Counted from the stretch's first letter, positions 8,053 to 18,290 are shown. The stretch is 64,000 nt of DNA from Sphingobium psychrophilum (GCF_012927105.1 NZ_JABBFV010000010.1:1-64000), one strand, 5' to 3'. Notes: generated from the sequence alone by a model not told the origin. Numbers and translations are program-made.

Positions 8053-9714
8053 TTATCGCCCCGCGCAGCTATCCCCGTCGCCTGCCACCAGATCGAGGCA
8101 CCGGCCATCGATCTCGCTCTTCGCCACCGGCAGTCCGATCAGCGCCGCCAGCGACGGCATGATATCCACCGTCTCGACCCCCAGCGGCTGTTCGAAATGC
8201 TGCATCCCCTTGCGCCAGAACAGAATCGGCACGCGGCGATCGGCGTCCCAGGGCGAACCATGGGTCGCGACCGATCCCATGGTCGCCTGTTCCGGGATCG
8301 ACATGACGCGCGGCTTCAAAAGCAGCAAAAGGTCACCTGACCTTTCGGCATAGAAGCTGGCCCGCGCCTCCTGAATCAGGGTCCAGCTTTCGGGCGGGCC
8401 GGACGGGGAAGGGGTGGCGGCGATCTGCGCCTTGGTGAATACCGTCTCGACTTGGCGGTGCGCGCGCAGCAGCTTGAGCGCTTCGGCCTCTACGCGCGCG
8501 CGCTGGGGCGCAGTCAGCCCCTTGTCGAAATACAGGTCGCCCGACGGCCCGTCGCTCCAGATCACCTTCTTGCCCGGCAACCCCGCCTTGTCTGCGATGG
8601 CGGTATTGAGCGCCTTGGGCGTCAGCGCCATGTCAACGCGGCTTTCCATCGGCATGGCGTTCAGGCGATGGCGTTCGGGCAGGTCATGGCCGCCATGGTC
8701 GGCGGTCAGCACAACGACATAATCGATGCCGTCCTTGTCGAGCCGATCGAAGAAGGCGCCCAGTTCCTGATCGAGCCGATCGACCTGGATACAGCTTTCC
8801 GTGCCTTCGGTGCCATAGGTGTGGCCGATATAGTCGGTCGCCGACAGGCCGATCGAGATGATGTCGGTCTGCGCCTGCTTGCCGAGATCCATATTCTCGA
8901 TCGCGGCGGCAGCGAAGGCCAGGGTCATCGCGTCCTGTTCCGGCGAGATGCGGAAGCTCTTATAATCGCCCGCCGCGCGCGCGAAGCGGCCGGTGCCGAC
9001 GGTCTTGTCGCCCGCCCGCACCGCGAAATCCTTCGACGCGCACTGGGCCGGCAGTTCGAAGCCGGGATTGGGTTGGGCCATCCGCTGCGCCATCGCCGCA
9101 TTGACCTTGGCGACCAGCGGAGGGGTGGCGATCCCCTTATAGCTGACATAGCCCTGCGGTCCGCCCAGCCACCACACATGGTCGGCGGTCGCGCCGCCCA
9201 TCATGATAGCCGCGCGATCCTTGCCCGCGATCGACACGACGCGGGTGGCGGGGTTGGCGATCTTCATCCGGCCGCCCAGTGTCGGCACCTTCAGGTGCAT
9301 CGGCGACGCATCATATTTGTCGCTGCTGCTGCCCGGCTGCGTCTCGTCCTCGGCGCAATAGATCGATTTGTCCTCGCGCTTGGCACCAAGGTCGAACCAG
9401 TTGTTGGCGATGATGCCGGTGCGCGACGGGCGGCTGCCGGTCAGGATGGTCGAATGGCCGGGGCAGGTTTCGGTCGCGGCGTGGCTTTGATAGCCGCGCG
9501 GGAAGACCGCACCTTCGCTCGTCAGACGCTTCAGGCCGCCGCTATAATATTGGCGATATTCGCTGAACAGGTCGGCGGAGAATTGATCCACGCTGATGGC
9601 GACGATCAGCTTTGGCGGCGTTGAAGGCGCGGCGGCCGGGGCCGGGACGGGCTGCTGCGCCGCCAGCGGCATGGCGGTGGCAATCAACAGGGTGGCGGCG
9701 ACTGTCTTCAACAT
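8053..9714 (-). CDS. phoK: PhoK-type alkaline phosphatase
   Basis: 553-residue secreted phosphomonoesterase of the nucleotide pyrophosphatase/phosphodiesterase-type alkaline phosphatase family. Length and sequence closely resemble PhoK (SPAP) of Sphingomonas sp. BSAR-1 as I remember it. A signal peptide occupies about residues 1-20. The catalytic threonine is T83, in the AATETCPGHST segment, and D43 is a metal ligand. Further ligands lie in the ATDYIGH, TADHGGH and ATHGSPW motifs. The enzyme releases inorganic phosphate in the periplasm or outside the cell. It is divergent from dsbD with 76 nt between the starts. I see no clear Pho box in that gap. Confidence 0.93.
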   Translation of the reverse strand: MLKTVAATLLIATAMPLAAQQPVPAPAAAPSTPPKLIVAISVDQFSADLFSEYRQYYSGGLKRLTSEGAVFPRGYQSHAATETCPGHSTILTGSRPSRTGIIANNWFDLGAKREDKSIYCAEDETQPGSSSDKYDASPMHLKVPTLGGRMKIANPATRVVSIAGKDRAAIMMGGATADHVWWLGGPQGYVSYKGIATPPLVAKVNAAMAQRMAQPNPGFELPAQCASKDFAVRAGDKTVGTGRFARAAGDYKSFRISPEQDAMTLAFAAAAIENMDLGKQAQTDIISIGLSATDYIGHTYGTEGTESCIQVDRLDQELGAFFDRLDKDGIDYVVVLTADHGGHDLPERHRLNAMPMESRVDMALTPKALNTAIADKAGLPGKKVIWSDGPSGDLYFDKGLTAPQRARVEAEALKLLRAHRQVETVFTKAQIAATPSPSGPPESWTLIQEARASFYAERSGDLLLLLKPRVMSIPEQATMGSVATHGSPWDADRRVPILFWRKGMQHFEQPLGVETVDIMPSLAALIGLPVAKSEIDGRCLDLVAGDGDSCAGR

Positions 9715-9790
9715 CTACTGTACCTTCTCCAGCCTTGACGGCGAACGCCCCCGGACCTAGCCCGCTGACATCCACCAGACCAGAGGCCCG

Positions 9791-11818
9791 ATGCGGATTT
9801 TTCAAGTCATATTGATGACGCTGGCATGGCTGGCCGCTCTTTCCCCTGCGCAGGCGCAGGGGGCGTTCGGCGGCGGGCCGGCGCATATCGCTGCGCAACT
9901 GGTCGCCGAAAGCGCCGCGCCCCGGCCTGGCGAAGGCACGACCATCGCCTTCGCCATGATTCCCGAAAGCGGCTGGCACGGCTATTGGGAAAATCCCGGC
10001 GATGCTGGCCTTGGCATGACCGTGGACTGGACCCTGCCCAGGGGCGTCAGCGTCGGCCCGCTGCGTTATCCGGTGCCCGAAACGCTGCTGATTTCCGGCC
10101 TGATGAACCATGTCTATGAAGGGCCTTATGGCGTGCTGGCGACGCTCAAGGTCGCGCCCGGCATCGCGCCCGGCACGCGCCTGCCGGTGCGGGCGAAGGC
10201 GCAATGGCTGGCCTGCACCGACAAGGTATGCGTGCCCGAAAGCGGCGAGTTGACGCTGGAACTGGTCGCGGGCGACGGCACCGTGTCAGCGGCTGATCGG
10301 ATGCGCTTCGATGGTTGGCGCACCCATCTGCCCCGGCCGCTGGGATCGCAGGCTAGCTACGCGGTGAAGGACGGCAAGCTGCGCCTGTCAGTGCCGTTCC
10401 CAGCCAGTGCGCAGGCCAGCGACATCCACCTCTTCCCGCTGGCCGAAGGGCTGGCCCGCTATGCCGCGCCGCAAACGGTAACGCGCGATGGCGACACGCT
10501 GCGGATCGAGACGGACGCAGGCGAGGGCGGCAAGGGCGGTACGGTGCAGGCGGTGCTACGGACCGGCGACCATGTCGGCTTCTTGCTGACGGCGAAACCC
10601 GGCGCGGTTGCGGGCGTATCGGGCGGCGGCCAGTGGAGCGCCATTTTCGCCGCGCTGGGCGGCGCGCTGCTGGGCGGCCTGCTGCTCAACATCATGCCCT
10701 GCGTTTTCCCGATTCTGGGCCTCAAGGCCATGAAGCTGGCGAAGGCCGGCGGCGACGAGCGGACCGTGCGGCGGGAGGCGCTGGCCTATACGCTGGGCGT
10801 GATCGTCACCTGCCTAGCCTTAGGCGGCGCGCTACTGGCGTTGCGCGCAGCGGGCGGCGCCGTCGGCTGGGCGTTCCAGTTGCAAGACCCGCGCATCATC
10901 CTGGCGCTGCTGCTGCTGGTCACCGGCATCGCTTTCAACCTCGCCGGCCTGTTCGACCTCAGCGCCTATGGCGGCGGCGAAGGGCTGGCGGGGAAGGGCG
11001 GCGTCGCCGGCTCCTTCTGGACCGGGGCGCTGGTCGCCTTCGTCGCGACGCCTTGCGCCGGGCCGTTCATGGCCGCTGCCATGGGCGCGGCGCTGCTGCT
11101 GCCCCTGGCGGCTGCGCTGGCGGTCTTCGCCGGATTGGGGTTGGGGCTCGCGCTGCCGTTCCTATTACTTGCTTACGTGCCGGCGCTTCGCAAACGATTG
11201 CCTAAACCCGGCGGCTGGATGGGCCGTTTCCAGAAAATCCTCGCCATCCCGATGTTCCTGACCGCGCTTGGCCTCGCCTGGCTGCTGGGCCAGCAACGCG
11301 GCGTGTCTGGCATGACGATCGGTCTGGCCGCGGCGCTGTTGCTGGCGCTGTTGCTCTGGTGGCTGGGTGGTCGCCAGCGGCTGGGCAAGGGGGGCGGCTG
11401 GATCGCCGCGATCGCAGGCCTCGCGTTGATGGCGGGCGCCGCCTACGCCCTGCCGACCCGCGCGCCTGCCGCTGTCGAAAAAGGCGATTCAACTGTCCAT
11501 TTCGATGTCGCAAAACTCGCCGAACTGCGCACCGCCAACAAGCCGGTTTTCCTCTATTTCACCGCCGACTGGTGCCTGACCTGCAAGGCAAATGAGGCCG
11601 CCGCGATCGACCGCGCCGAAACCCGCGCCGCCTTCGACAAGGGCGGCGTCACCGTCATGGTCGGCGACTGGACCAATGCTGATCCCGCCATCACCCGCTT
11701 CCTCGAAGGGCAGGGCCGCTCGGGCGTCCCCCTCTACCTCTTCTATGCGCCGGGGAAGGAGGCCGTTACCCTGCCGCAACTGCTCACCCCCGCCACCCTT
11801 GCCGGATTGGTGCGCTGA
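9791..11818 (+). CDS. dsbD: DsbD/ScsB-type thiol:disulfide interchange protein
   Basis: 675-residue membrane reductase carrying electrons from cytoplasmic thioredoxin to the periplasm. A signal peptide (about 1-22) is followed by a periplasmic N-terminal domain with the Cys pair in ACTDKVC (about 138-144). A membrane core of about eight segments (about 280-540) contains Cys in NIMPCVFP and TPCAGPF. The C-terminal thioredoxin domain has WCLTC (about 595). All three redox pairs are present. The stop overlaps the tlyA start by 1 nt (TGATG), so the two are translationally coupled. Confidence 0.93.
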   Translation: MRIFQVILMTLAWLAALSPAQAQGAFGGGPAHIAAQLVAESAAPRPGEGTTIAFAMIPESGWHGYWENPGDAGLGMTVDWTLPRGVSVGPLRYPVPETLLISGLMNHVYEGPYGVLATLKVAPGIAPGTRLPVRAKAQWLACTDKVCVPESGELTLELVAGDGTVSAADRMRFDGWRTHLPRPLGSQASYAVKDGKLRLSVPFPASAQASDIHLFPLAEGLARYAAPQTVTRDGDTLRIETDAGEGGKGGTVQAVLRTGDHVGFLLTAKPGAVAGVSGGGQWSAIFAALGGALLGGLLLNIMPCVFPILGLKAMKLAKAGGDERTVRREALAYTLGVIVTCLALGGALLALRAAGGAVGWAFQLQDPRIILALLLLVTGIAFNLAGLFDLSAYGGGEGLAGKGGVAGSFWTGALVAFVATPCAGPFMAAAMGAALLLPLAAALAVFAGLGLGLALPFLLLAYVPALRKRLPKPGGWMGRFQKILAIPMFLTALGLAWLLGQQRGVSGMTIGLAAALLLALLLWWLGGRQRLGKGGGWIAAIAGLALMAGAAYALPTRAPAAVEKGDSTVHFDVAKLAELRTANKPVFLYFTADWCLTCKANEAAAIDRAETRAAFDKGGVTVMVGDWTNADPAITRFLEGQGRSGVPLYLFYAPGKEAVTLPQLLTPATLAGLVR

Positions 11819-12555
11819 TGGCCAAGATCCGTGCCGATCAGTTGCTCGTCGACAGCGGCCTTGCCGAAAGTCGCGCCCGCGCGCAGGCGCTGATCCTCGC
11901 CGGACTTGTCTTCCTGGGCGACAGGAAGGTCGAGAAGGCAGGGCAGCAGGTGCTCGAAGGGACGGAACTGGACGTGCGCGGCCGCGACCATCCCTGGGTA
12001 TCGCGCGGCGGCATCAAGCTGGCCCATGCGCTCGAAGAGTTTGCGATCGACGTCACCGGCTTCGTCGCCATCGACGTTGGCTCCTCGACCGGCGGCTTTA
12101 CCGACGTGTTGTTGACCAATGGCGCGGAGAAAGTCTATGCGGTCGACAGCGGCACCAACCAACTCGCCTGGAAAATCCGCTCCGACGATCGCGTCATCGT
12201 CCATGAACAAACCAGCGCCCGCATCCTGACCGACGCGCATATTCCCGAAGCCATCGACATGATCGTGTGCGACGCCAGCTTCATCAGCCTCGCCAAAGTG
12301 CTGGAAAAGCCCATCAGCTTCGCCAAACCCGACGCGCAGATGATCGCGCTCATCAAACCTCAGTTCGAGGCGCGGCGGGAAGAGGTGGGCAAGAATGGCG
12401 TGGTGCGGGATACCCTCGTCCACCAGCGCGTTTGTGCGGAGGTGCAGGACTGGGTCGTGTCGCAGGGCTGGACCGTCGCGGGCCTGACGCAAAGCCCGAT
12501 TACCGGCCCGCAAGGCAATGTCGAATTTCTCCTCTACGCCCGGCTTGGTGGATAA
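11818..12555 (+). CDS. tlyA: TlyA-family rRNA 2'-O-methyltransferase
   Basis: 245-residue protein with an N-terminal S4 RNA-binding domain (about 1-60, RADQLLVDSGLAESRARAQ) and an FtsJ-like methyltransferase domain (about 60-245) with the SAM-binding DVGSSTGGFTD motif. TlyA proteins methylate ribose positions in 16S and/or 23S rRNA. The older name hemolysin A is misleading. It follows dsbD with a 1-nt overlap. Confidence 0.93.
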   Translation: MAKIRADQLLVDSGLAESRARAQALILAGLVFLGDRKVEKAGQQVLEGTELDVRGRDHPWVSRGGIKLAHALEEFAIDVTGFVAIDVGSSTGGFTDVLLTNGAEKVYAVDSGTNQLAWKIRSDDRVIVHEQTSARILTDAHIPEAIDMIVCDASFISLAKVLEKPISFAKPDAQMIALIKPQFEARREEVGKNGVVRDTLVHQRVCAEVQDWVVSQGWTVAGLTQSPITGPQGNVEFLLYARLGG

Positions 12556-12643
12556 TGGACGTATGTTCGTTCCCAACCCTACCGTCATAAGGTGCGGCCC
12601 AAGCCCGATTGTCCCGCCAGAAAAGGCTCGTTACCCTTTTATC

Positions 12644-13705
12644 ATGCGCCCCATTCTTCCCGTCCTGATGCTTGCCCTGTCCCTCGCCGCCTGCGGTGGA
12701 GAACAGGAAAAAAAGCCCCGCGCCGTTCCCTTGGTTGAGGTGCAGCCCATTGCGCCTGCCGCCTTCACCGACAATCTGGAAGCGGTCGGCACCGCCCTCG
12801 CCAATGAACAGGTGGTGCTGTCCGCGCCGGTGACCGAACGGATCGAGGCGCTCAATTTCGCCGACGGCGGCTATGTGGCCAAGGGGCAGGTGATCGCCCG
12901 GCTGGCGGTGGGGCAGGAACAGGCCGAACTCGCGTCGGCCGAGGCCACCGCGTTGCAGGCGACCCAGCAGCTCCAGCGTATCCAGGCGCTCAAGAGCCGG
13001 GGCTTTGCCACCGGCGCGACGCTGGAACAACAGGTCGCGCTCGCTAACTCTGCCCGCGCCAATGCACAGCTCGCCCGCGCCTCGATCGGCGACCGGGTGA
13101 TCCGCGCGCCCTTTTCCGGCTGGGTCAGCCTGCGCACCGTCTCGCCCGGCGCGATCGTGACGGCCGGCACCGCGATCGCCACGGTCAGCGACATCAGCCG
13201 CATCAAGCTGGACTTCACTATCCCCGAAACCCGGCTGGCGATGATCCGCGAAGGCATGACGATCAAGGCGGTGTCCGCCGCCTGGCCTGATCGGCCGTTC
13301 AACGGCACGATCGCCACCATCGATCCCGTCATCGACCCTGCCACCCGCGCGGTGCGGGTGCGCGCGATCCTGCCCAATCCCGACAAGGCGCTGAAACCCG
13401 GCATGTTGCTGACCGTCAGCGTGCTCGCGCGCCAGCGCCAGTCCCTGTCGGTGCCCGAACTGGCGCTGGTCGGCGATGGCGACGATCGCTTCGTCTTCGT
13501 GATCGAGGATCGGACGGCCAAGCGCGTGAAGGTTGAAACCGGCATCCGCCAGGATGGCCGGGTCGAGATATTGGGCGGGCTCAAGGCGGGGCAGAAGGTC
13601 GTGACCGAAGGCGTGGTCAAGCTGACCGACGGGGTGAAGGTGCGGTTGCCCGGCGACAAACCCGACCAGCGGGCTAAGGACGGTTCCGGCAAGGCGGCCG
13701 GCTGA
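12644..13705 (+). CDS. RND efflux pump periplasmic adaptor (membrane fusion lipoprotein)
   Basis: 353-residue adaptor. The first 20 residues form a lipoprotein signal with the lipobox LSLAAC, so it is anchored in the inner membrane by lipid. Lipoyl/barrel-sandwich halves flank a short alpha-helical hairpin (about 95-150), followed by beta-barrel and membrane-proximal domains. The frame is open to 12518, but the lipobox fixes the start at 12644. It overlaps the permease gene by 1 nt. No outer-membrane TolC-like channel gene is nearby, so the pump must use one encoded elsewhere. Confidence 0.92.
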   Translation: MRPILPVLMLALSLAACGGEQEKKPRAVPLVEVQPIAPAAFTDNLEAVGTALANEQVVLSAPVTERIEALNFADGGYVAKGQVIARLAVGQEQAELASAEATALQATQQLQRIQALKSRGFATGATLEQQVALANSARANAQLARASIGDRVIRAPFSGWVSLRTVSPGAIVTAGTAIATVSDISRIKLDFTIPETRLAMIREGMTIKAVSAAWPDRPFNGTIATIDPVIDPATRAVRVRAILPNPDKALKPGMLLTVSVLARQRQSLSVPELALVGDGDDRFVFVIEDRTAKRVKVETGIRQDGRVEILGGLKAGQKVVTEGVVKLTDGVKVRLPGDKPDQRAKDGSGKAAG

Positions 13706-16700
13706 TGCAGCTATCCGACCTTTCGGTCCGCCGCCCGGTCTTCGCCGCGGTCGTCGCGGTACTGATGTGCATCATCGGCGTCGTCGGCTGGATGAGCCTG
13801 TCGGTGCGCGAATATCCCGATACCGACCCGCCGATCGTGTCGGTCGAAACCAGCTATACCGGCGCGGCTGCATCCGTGGTCGAAACCCGCATCACCCAGT
13901 TGATCGAGGATGCTGTCGCCGGCGTTCAGGGCATCCAGACCATCACGTCCACGTCGCAGGACGGCACGTCTAACATCAATATCGAATTTGATCCCTCGCG
14001 TGACATTGACACCGCCGCCAATGACGTGCGCGACCGGGTGGGCTCGGTGGTGGAGGATCTGCCCGAAGACGCACTGGCCCCCGAAATCCGCAAGGTGGAT
14101 TCGGACGCGCGCGCCATCCTGTTCCTCGCCTTCTCGCGCCCCGGCTGGACGCCGATCCAGATCAGTGACTATCTCGACCGCAATGTGGCCGACCGGTTCG
14201 CCGCGATCGATGGCGTCGCCCGCGCCAATATCAGCGGCGAGGCGCGCCCTTCGACCCGCATCTGGTTCAACGCCGAAAAACTGGCCGCCTTTGGCCTGAC
14301 CCCGGCCGATGTCGAAGCCGCGCTGCGCAGTCAGAATGTCGAGCTGCCCGCCGGCCGCTTCGAATCACAGGACCAGAATCAGACTCTGCGCGTCGAACGC
14401 CCGTTCGCCACGCCCGATCAGTTCGCGCAGCTTGTCGTCGGCCGCGGCACGGACGGGTATCAGGTCAAGCTGGGCGATGTCGCCCGGATCGAGGAAGGCG
14501 CGGAAAATCCCTATAGCAGCTTCCGTTCCAACCAGGGGACGGCGATCGGCATCGGCATCATCCGTCAGTCGGGTGCCAACACGCTGGAGGTCGCGCAAAA
14601 GGCCAAGGCGCTGATCAAGGAATTGCAGCCGACCCTCCCGCAGGGGATGCGTGTCGCCATCGGCACCGACGAATCGCTGTTCATCGAACGCGCCATCGCC
14701 AATGTCTATGACACGCTGATAGAGGCGGCCCTGCTGGTCATCCTCGTCATCTTCCTGTTCCTGGGGTCGGTGCGCGCGACGATCATCCCGGCGATCACCG
14801 TGCCGATCTGCCTGCTCGCAACCTGCGCGGTGATGTGGCTGCTGGGCCTGTCGATCAACCTGCTGACGCTGCTTGCCTTCGTGCTTGCCATCGGCCTGGT
14901 TGTCGATGACGCGATCGTCGTGCTGGAAAATGTCTATCACCGCATCGAACAGGGGGAAGACCCGTTGGTCGCCGCCTATCTCGGCACGCGGCAGGTCGGT
15001 TTCGCAATCATCTCGACCACGCTGGTCGTCTGCGCCGTGTTCGTGCCGGTCATGTTCCTGGCCGGCCAGACCGGCCTGCTGTTCCGCGAACTTGCCATCG
15101 CGATGATCGCCGCGATCGCTTTTTCCGGTTTCATTTCGCTCAGCCTTGCGCCGATGCTCTGTTCCAAGCTGCTGAAAAATGCCGAGCGCGGCCGGCTTGC
15201 GCGCTGGATAGATGATCGCTTTCAGCGTCTGGAAAATGGCTATGCGCGCTGGCTGGACGGCGCAATCCGCAAGCCGCTGCTTCCGCTGCTGGCCGTGGTG
15301 CTATTTCTGGTCGTCGCCGGCTTCTTCTTCACCCGCCTGCCGAGCGAACTCGCCCCGGCCGAGGATACCGGCGTGGTCGAAGCGCAGATCAGCGCGCCCG
15401 AAGGCACCGGCTTTCCCCGGATGATGGCCTATATGAAGAAGATCGAGGATGATCTCTCCTTCCTGCGCAAGGATGGGACGCTTCAGAATTTGGTCATCCG
15501 CACGCCTGCGGGTTTTGGCTCGACCGACGATTTCAACGGCGGCAACGTCATCGCCTTCCTGCGGCCATGGGAAGACCGGACTATCACCACCGCCGAAGTC
15601 GCGACCATCGTCAACAAGGTGATCGCCGACCAGCCCGGCGTGCGCGGCAACGCCGCGCCGCGATCGGGGCTGGGGCGTGGGCGCGGCCTGCCGGTCAATA
15701 TCGTGCTGGCGGGGTCCACCTATGAAGGGCTGGTCGCCGCGCGCGACCGGATCATGGCCGCCGCCGCCGACTATCCCGGCCTGATCAACGTCGACAGCGA
15801 TTACAAGGAAACCAAGCCGCAGATGCGGATCGAAACGAACCTCGCCCGCGCGGGCGATCTGGGCGTGTCGGTCAACGATATCAGCCAGGCGTTGCAGAGC
15901 TTGCTCGGTTCCCGCCGGGTCGGCACCTATGTCGAACGGGGCGAGGAATATCGCGTGCTGGTGCAGGCGGAAGAAGAAGGGCGTCAGACCGCGGCCGACC
16001 TCGACCGCATCAACGTCCGCTCCCGCACCGGCGCGCTGGTGCCGCTGTCGACGCTGGTGACGCTGCGGGAAGTCGCCGGGCCGCGCCAGCTCAACCGTTA
16101 CAACAAGCTGCGCGCCATCACCCTGACCGCTGCGCTCGCCCCTGGCACCTCGCTGGGGCAGGGCCTTGCCTTTCTGGAGGATCAGGCCCGCCAGTCACCC
16201 GAAGTGCTGGCCATCGGCTATCGCGGCGAAAGCCAGTCGCTGCGCGAAACCGGCGGATCGATCTGGCTGGTCTTCGGCCTCACAATCCTGATCGTCTATC
16301 TGCTGCTCGCCGCCCAGTTCGAAAGCTTCATCCATCCCGGCGTCATCATCGCCACGGTGCCGCTGGCGGTGGCCGGCGGCGCGCTGGGGCTGGCGATCAC
16401 CGGCGGGTCGATCAACCTCTACAGCCAGATCGGCATCGTCATGCTGGTGGGACTGGCGGCCAAGAACGGCATTCTGATCGTGGAATTCGCCAACCAGTTG
16501 CGTGACGAAGGAATGGAGATAGCCCAAGCCATCCGCGAAGCCGCCAAGCGCCGCCTACGCCCTATCCTGATGACCTCTATCGCGACCGTGATTGGCGCGG
16601 TGCCGCTAGTCATTCGTGGCGGCGCGGGGGCCGCGGCGCGCCATTCTATCGGCACGGTCGTGGTGTTCGGCGTCAGCCTCGCGACCCTCATCACCCTGTT

Positions 16701-16809
16701 CCTGATCCCGATCTTCTATTCGCGCGTTGCCAAGCGGACGGTTTCTCCGCAAACCGTTGGCCGCAAGCTGGATTCGGCGCTCAAGGATTCGCCCGATCCC
16801 GCCGAATGA
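13705..16809 (+). CDS. RND efflux transporter permease (AcrB/HAE1 family)
   Basis: 1034-residue proton-driven inner-membrane pump. It has the classical layout of 12 membrane segments, with two large periplasmic loops after the first and seventh. The proton-relay aspartate pair is visible in GLVVDDAIVVLEN. The length matches AcrB-type pumps (about 1030-1050). It sits directly behind its adaptor gene in a two-gene operon. Substrates cannot be predicted from sequence; multidrug or solvent export is typical for the family. Confidence 0.94.
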   Translation: MQLSDLSVRRPVFAAVVAVLMCIIGVVGWMSLSVREYPDTDPPIVSVETSYTGAAASVVETRITQLIEDAVAGVQGIQTITSTSQDGTSNINIEFDPSRDIDTAANDVRDRVGSVVEDLPEDALAPEIRKVDSDARAILFLAFSRPGWTPIQISDYLDRNVADRFAAIDGVARANISGEARPSTRIWFNAEKLAAFGLTPADVEAALRSQNVELPAGRFESQDQNQTLRVERPFATPDQFAQLVVGRGTDGYQVKLGDVARIEEGAENPYSSFRSNQGTAIGIGIIRQSGANTLEVAQKAKALIKELQPTLPQGMRVAIGTDESLFIERAIANVYDTLIEAALLVILVIFLFLGSVRATIIPAITVPICLLATCAVMWLLGLSINLLTLLAFVLAIGLVVDDAIVVLENVYHRIEQGEDPLVAAYLGTRQVGFAIISTTLVVCAVFVPVMFLAGQTGLLFRELAIAMIAAIAFSGFISLSLAPMLCSKLLKNAERGRLARWIDDRFQRLENGYARWLDGAIRKPLLPLLAVVLFLVVAGFFFTRLPSELAPAEDTGVVEAQISAPEGTGFPRMMAYMKKIEDDLSFLRKDGTLQNLVIRTPAGFGSTDDFNGGNVIAFLRPWEDRTITTAEVATIVNKVIADQPGVRGNAAPRSGLGRGRGLPVNIVLAGSTYEGLVAARDRIMAAAADYPGLINVDSDYKETKPQMRIETNLARAGDLGVSVNDISQALQSLLGSRRVGTYVERGEEYRVLVQAEEEGRQTAADLDRINVRSRTGALVPLSTLVTLREVAGPRQLNRYNKLRAITLTAALAPGTSLGQGLAFLEDQARQSPEVLAIGYRGESQSLRETGGSIWLVFGLTILIVYLLLAAQFESFIHPGVIIATVPLAVAGGALGLAITGGSINLYSQIGIVMLVGLAAKNGILIVEFANQLRDEGMEIAQAIREAAKRRLRPILMTSIATVIGAVPLVIRGGAGAAARHSIGTVVVFGVSLATLITLFLIPIFYSRVAKRTVSPQTVGRKLDSALKDSPDPAE

Positions 16810-16834
16810 CAGGCTTTTTGGAGCTGCGTTGCCG

Positions 16835-17383
16835 ATGAACGAGATTGCGTCCCCCGGTCAGTTGCGTCTTGCCTATTTGCGCTGGGCGCTGGTTACGGTG
16901 CCGGCGATCGTCTTTCTGGGGTTCCTGTCGGGGCGGCTTGCCAATAGCGGCTATGGCAATCGCTGGTTCGACGCGCTGGAAAAGCCCGCACTGATGCCGC
17001 CCGGCTGGGCGTTCGGCGTCGCCTGGACGATCCTTTACGTCATGATGGCGCTGGCCTTCGCCATCGTCCTGCACGCGCGCGGGGCGAAGGGGCGCGGCGC
17101 GGCGATTGCCCTGTTCTTGATTCAGTTGCTGCTCAACCTTTGCTGGTCGCCGCTTTTCTTTCGCGCGCATCAGGTCGGCAGCGCGCTGGCGCTGATCCTC
17201 ATCATTTTCGTATTGGTCGCCGTAACGACCGCGCTTTTCTGGCGCATCCGCCGCCTCGCTGGCGTGCTATTACTGCCCTACCTGGCGTGGCTGGCCTTTG
17301 CTTCCTTCCTCAACTATGAGATCGGCCGCCTGAACCCCGATGCGGCGACCCTTGTCGCCCCGGCGCTCAGAACCCAGATATGA
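16835..17383 (+). CDS. tspO: TspO/MBR-family tryptophan-rich sensory protein
   Basis: 182-residue membrane protein with five hydrophobic segments and tryptophan/proline-rich motifs such as ALMPPGWAFGVAW and NLCWSPLFF. TspO proteins bind porphyrins and other ligands and are linked to stress and pigment control in alphaproteobacteria. GGAG lies 11 nt before the ATG at 16835. A longer frame back to 16727 overlaps the permease gene and is unlikely. It could be the last gene of the efflux operon (25-nt gap). Confidence 0.92.
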   Translation: MNEIASPGQLRLAYLRWALVTVPAIVFLGFLSGRLANSGYGNRWFDALEKPALMPPGWAFGVAWTILYVMMALAFAIVLHARGAKGRGAAIALFLIQLLLNLCWSPLFFRAHQVGSALALILIIFVLVAVTTALFWRIRRLAGVLLLPYLAWLAFASFLNYEIGRLNPDAATLVAPALRTQI

Positions 17384-17426
17384 ATCATGGGCGCGCCGAT
17401 CGCGCGCCGGACAGAGGATAAAGCCA

Positions 17427-17726
17427 ATGCAGAGCGAAAACCGCTTTTTCGATGATCTCGCCAAGCTGGTGAACGGCGCCGCCGGCACCGTGGCGGGCAT
17501 GGGCCGCGAATTTGAAACCAACGCGCGCGAGCGGGCGAAGGAATGGATCGGCGGCATGGAATTCGTGTCGCGCGAAGAATTTGACGCGGTCAAGGCGATG
17601 GCGGCCGCCGCGCGCGAGGAAGTCGAACTGCTCAAAGCGCGGCTCGACGCCCTGGAAGGCAAGGCCGGCGAACCCGTCACCAAGACCGTCAAGGCGGCCA
17701 AGCCCAAGCCGACGGACCCGGTCTGA
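17427..17726 (+). CDS. ubiK: UbiK-family ubiquinone biosynthesis accessory factor
   Basis: 99-residue BMFP-domain protein. An amphipathic N-terminal helix (MQSENRFFDDLAKLVNGAAG) precedes a coiled coil (about 50-78, SREEFDAVKAM...LKARLDALE) and a lysine-rich tail. UbiK helps the aerobic ubiquinone synthesis complex. Its position before ybjN-like and proC genes is typical for sphingomonads. Confidence 0.88.
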   Translation: MQSENRFFDDLAKLVNGAAGTVAGMGREFETNARERAKEWIGGMEFVSREEFDAVKAMAAAAREEVELLKARLDALEGKAGEPVTKTVKAAKPKPTDPV

Positions 17727-17779
17727 CCCTGCCATCCTTGCGTCTGTCCTTTCGCGGTAGGCGGTGATAAGGCGCGCCG

Positions 17780-18286
17780 ATGATGGATAGCGACGAATTT
17801 GAACATGGCGGCGGGGAAGCCGCGCCGATCGACATGCTGGCAGCCTATTTCGAAGCGCATGGCTGGACGTTCGAGCAGGTCGGCGAAGATGAGATCGTCG
17901 CGAATACCCAGGGGTCGTGGGCGCAATATGAGCTGCGCGGCATCTGGCGCGACGAGGATCAGGTGTTGCAACTACTGGCGTTGCCCGACATTCGGGTGAC
18001 CGAAGAAAAACGCGGCACCGTCTACGAGACGCTGGGCCTCATCAACGAACAGCTGTGGCTAGGGCATTTCGAGCTATGGTCGTCGAGCGGCATCATCCTG
18101 TTCCGCCATGGCGCGCTGCTGGGTGCGGGCGGCACCTTGACGCTCGACCAAGCGCAGTTGCTGGTGGAAACCGCGATCGACGAATGCGAGCGTTTTTATC
18201 CGGTGTTCCAGTTCGTCCTCTGGGGTGGCAAGTCGCCAGCGGAAGCGATCTCCGCCAGCCTGATCGAAACCCGCGGCGAGGCCTGA
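17780..18286 (+). CDS. YbjN domain-containing protein
   Basis: 168-residue cytoplasmic protein of the YbjN family, whose fold resembles type III secretion chaperones. The exact role is unknown; E. coli YbjN affects motility and stress phenotypes. It is acidic and has no signal peptide. It lies between ubiK and proC with short gaps (53 and 4 nt), so the three are probably one operon. Confidence 0.85.
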   Translation: MMDSDEFEHGGGEAAPIDMLAAYFEAHGWTFEQVGEDEIVANTQGSWAQYELRGIWRDEDQVLQLLALPDIRVTEEKRGTVYETLGLINEQLWLGHFELWSSSGIILFRHGALLGAGGTLTLDQAQLLVETAIDECERFYPVFQFVLWGGKSPAEAISASLIETRGEA

Positions 18287-18290
18287 TCCG

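Noticed and set aside
8452-9624. Plus-strand open frame opposite phoK
   Set aside because: phoK is strongly supported; the opposite frame shows no signal, motif or ribosome site.
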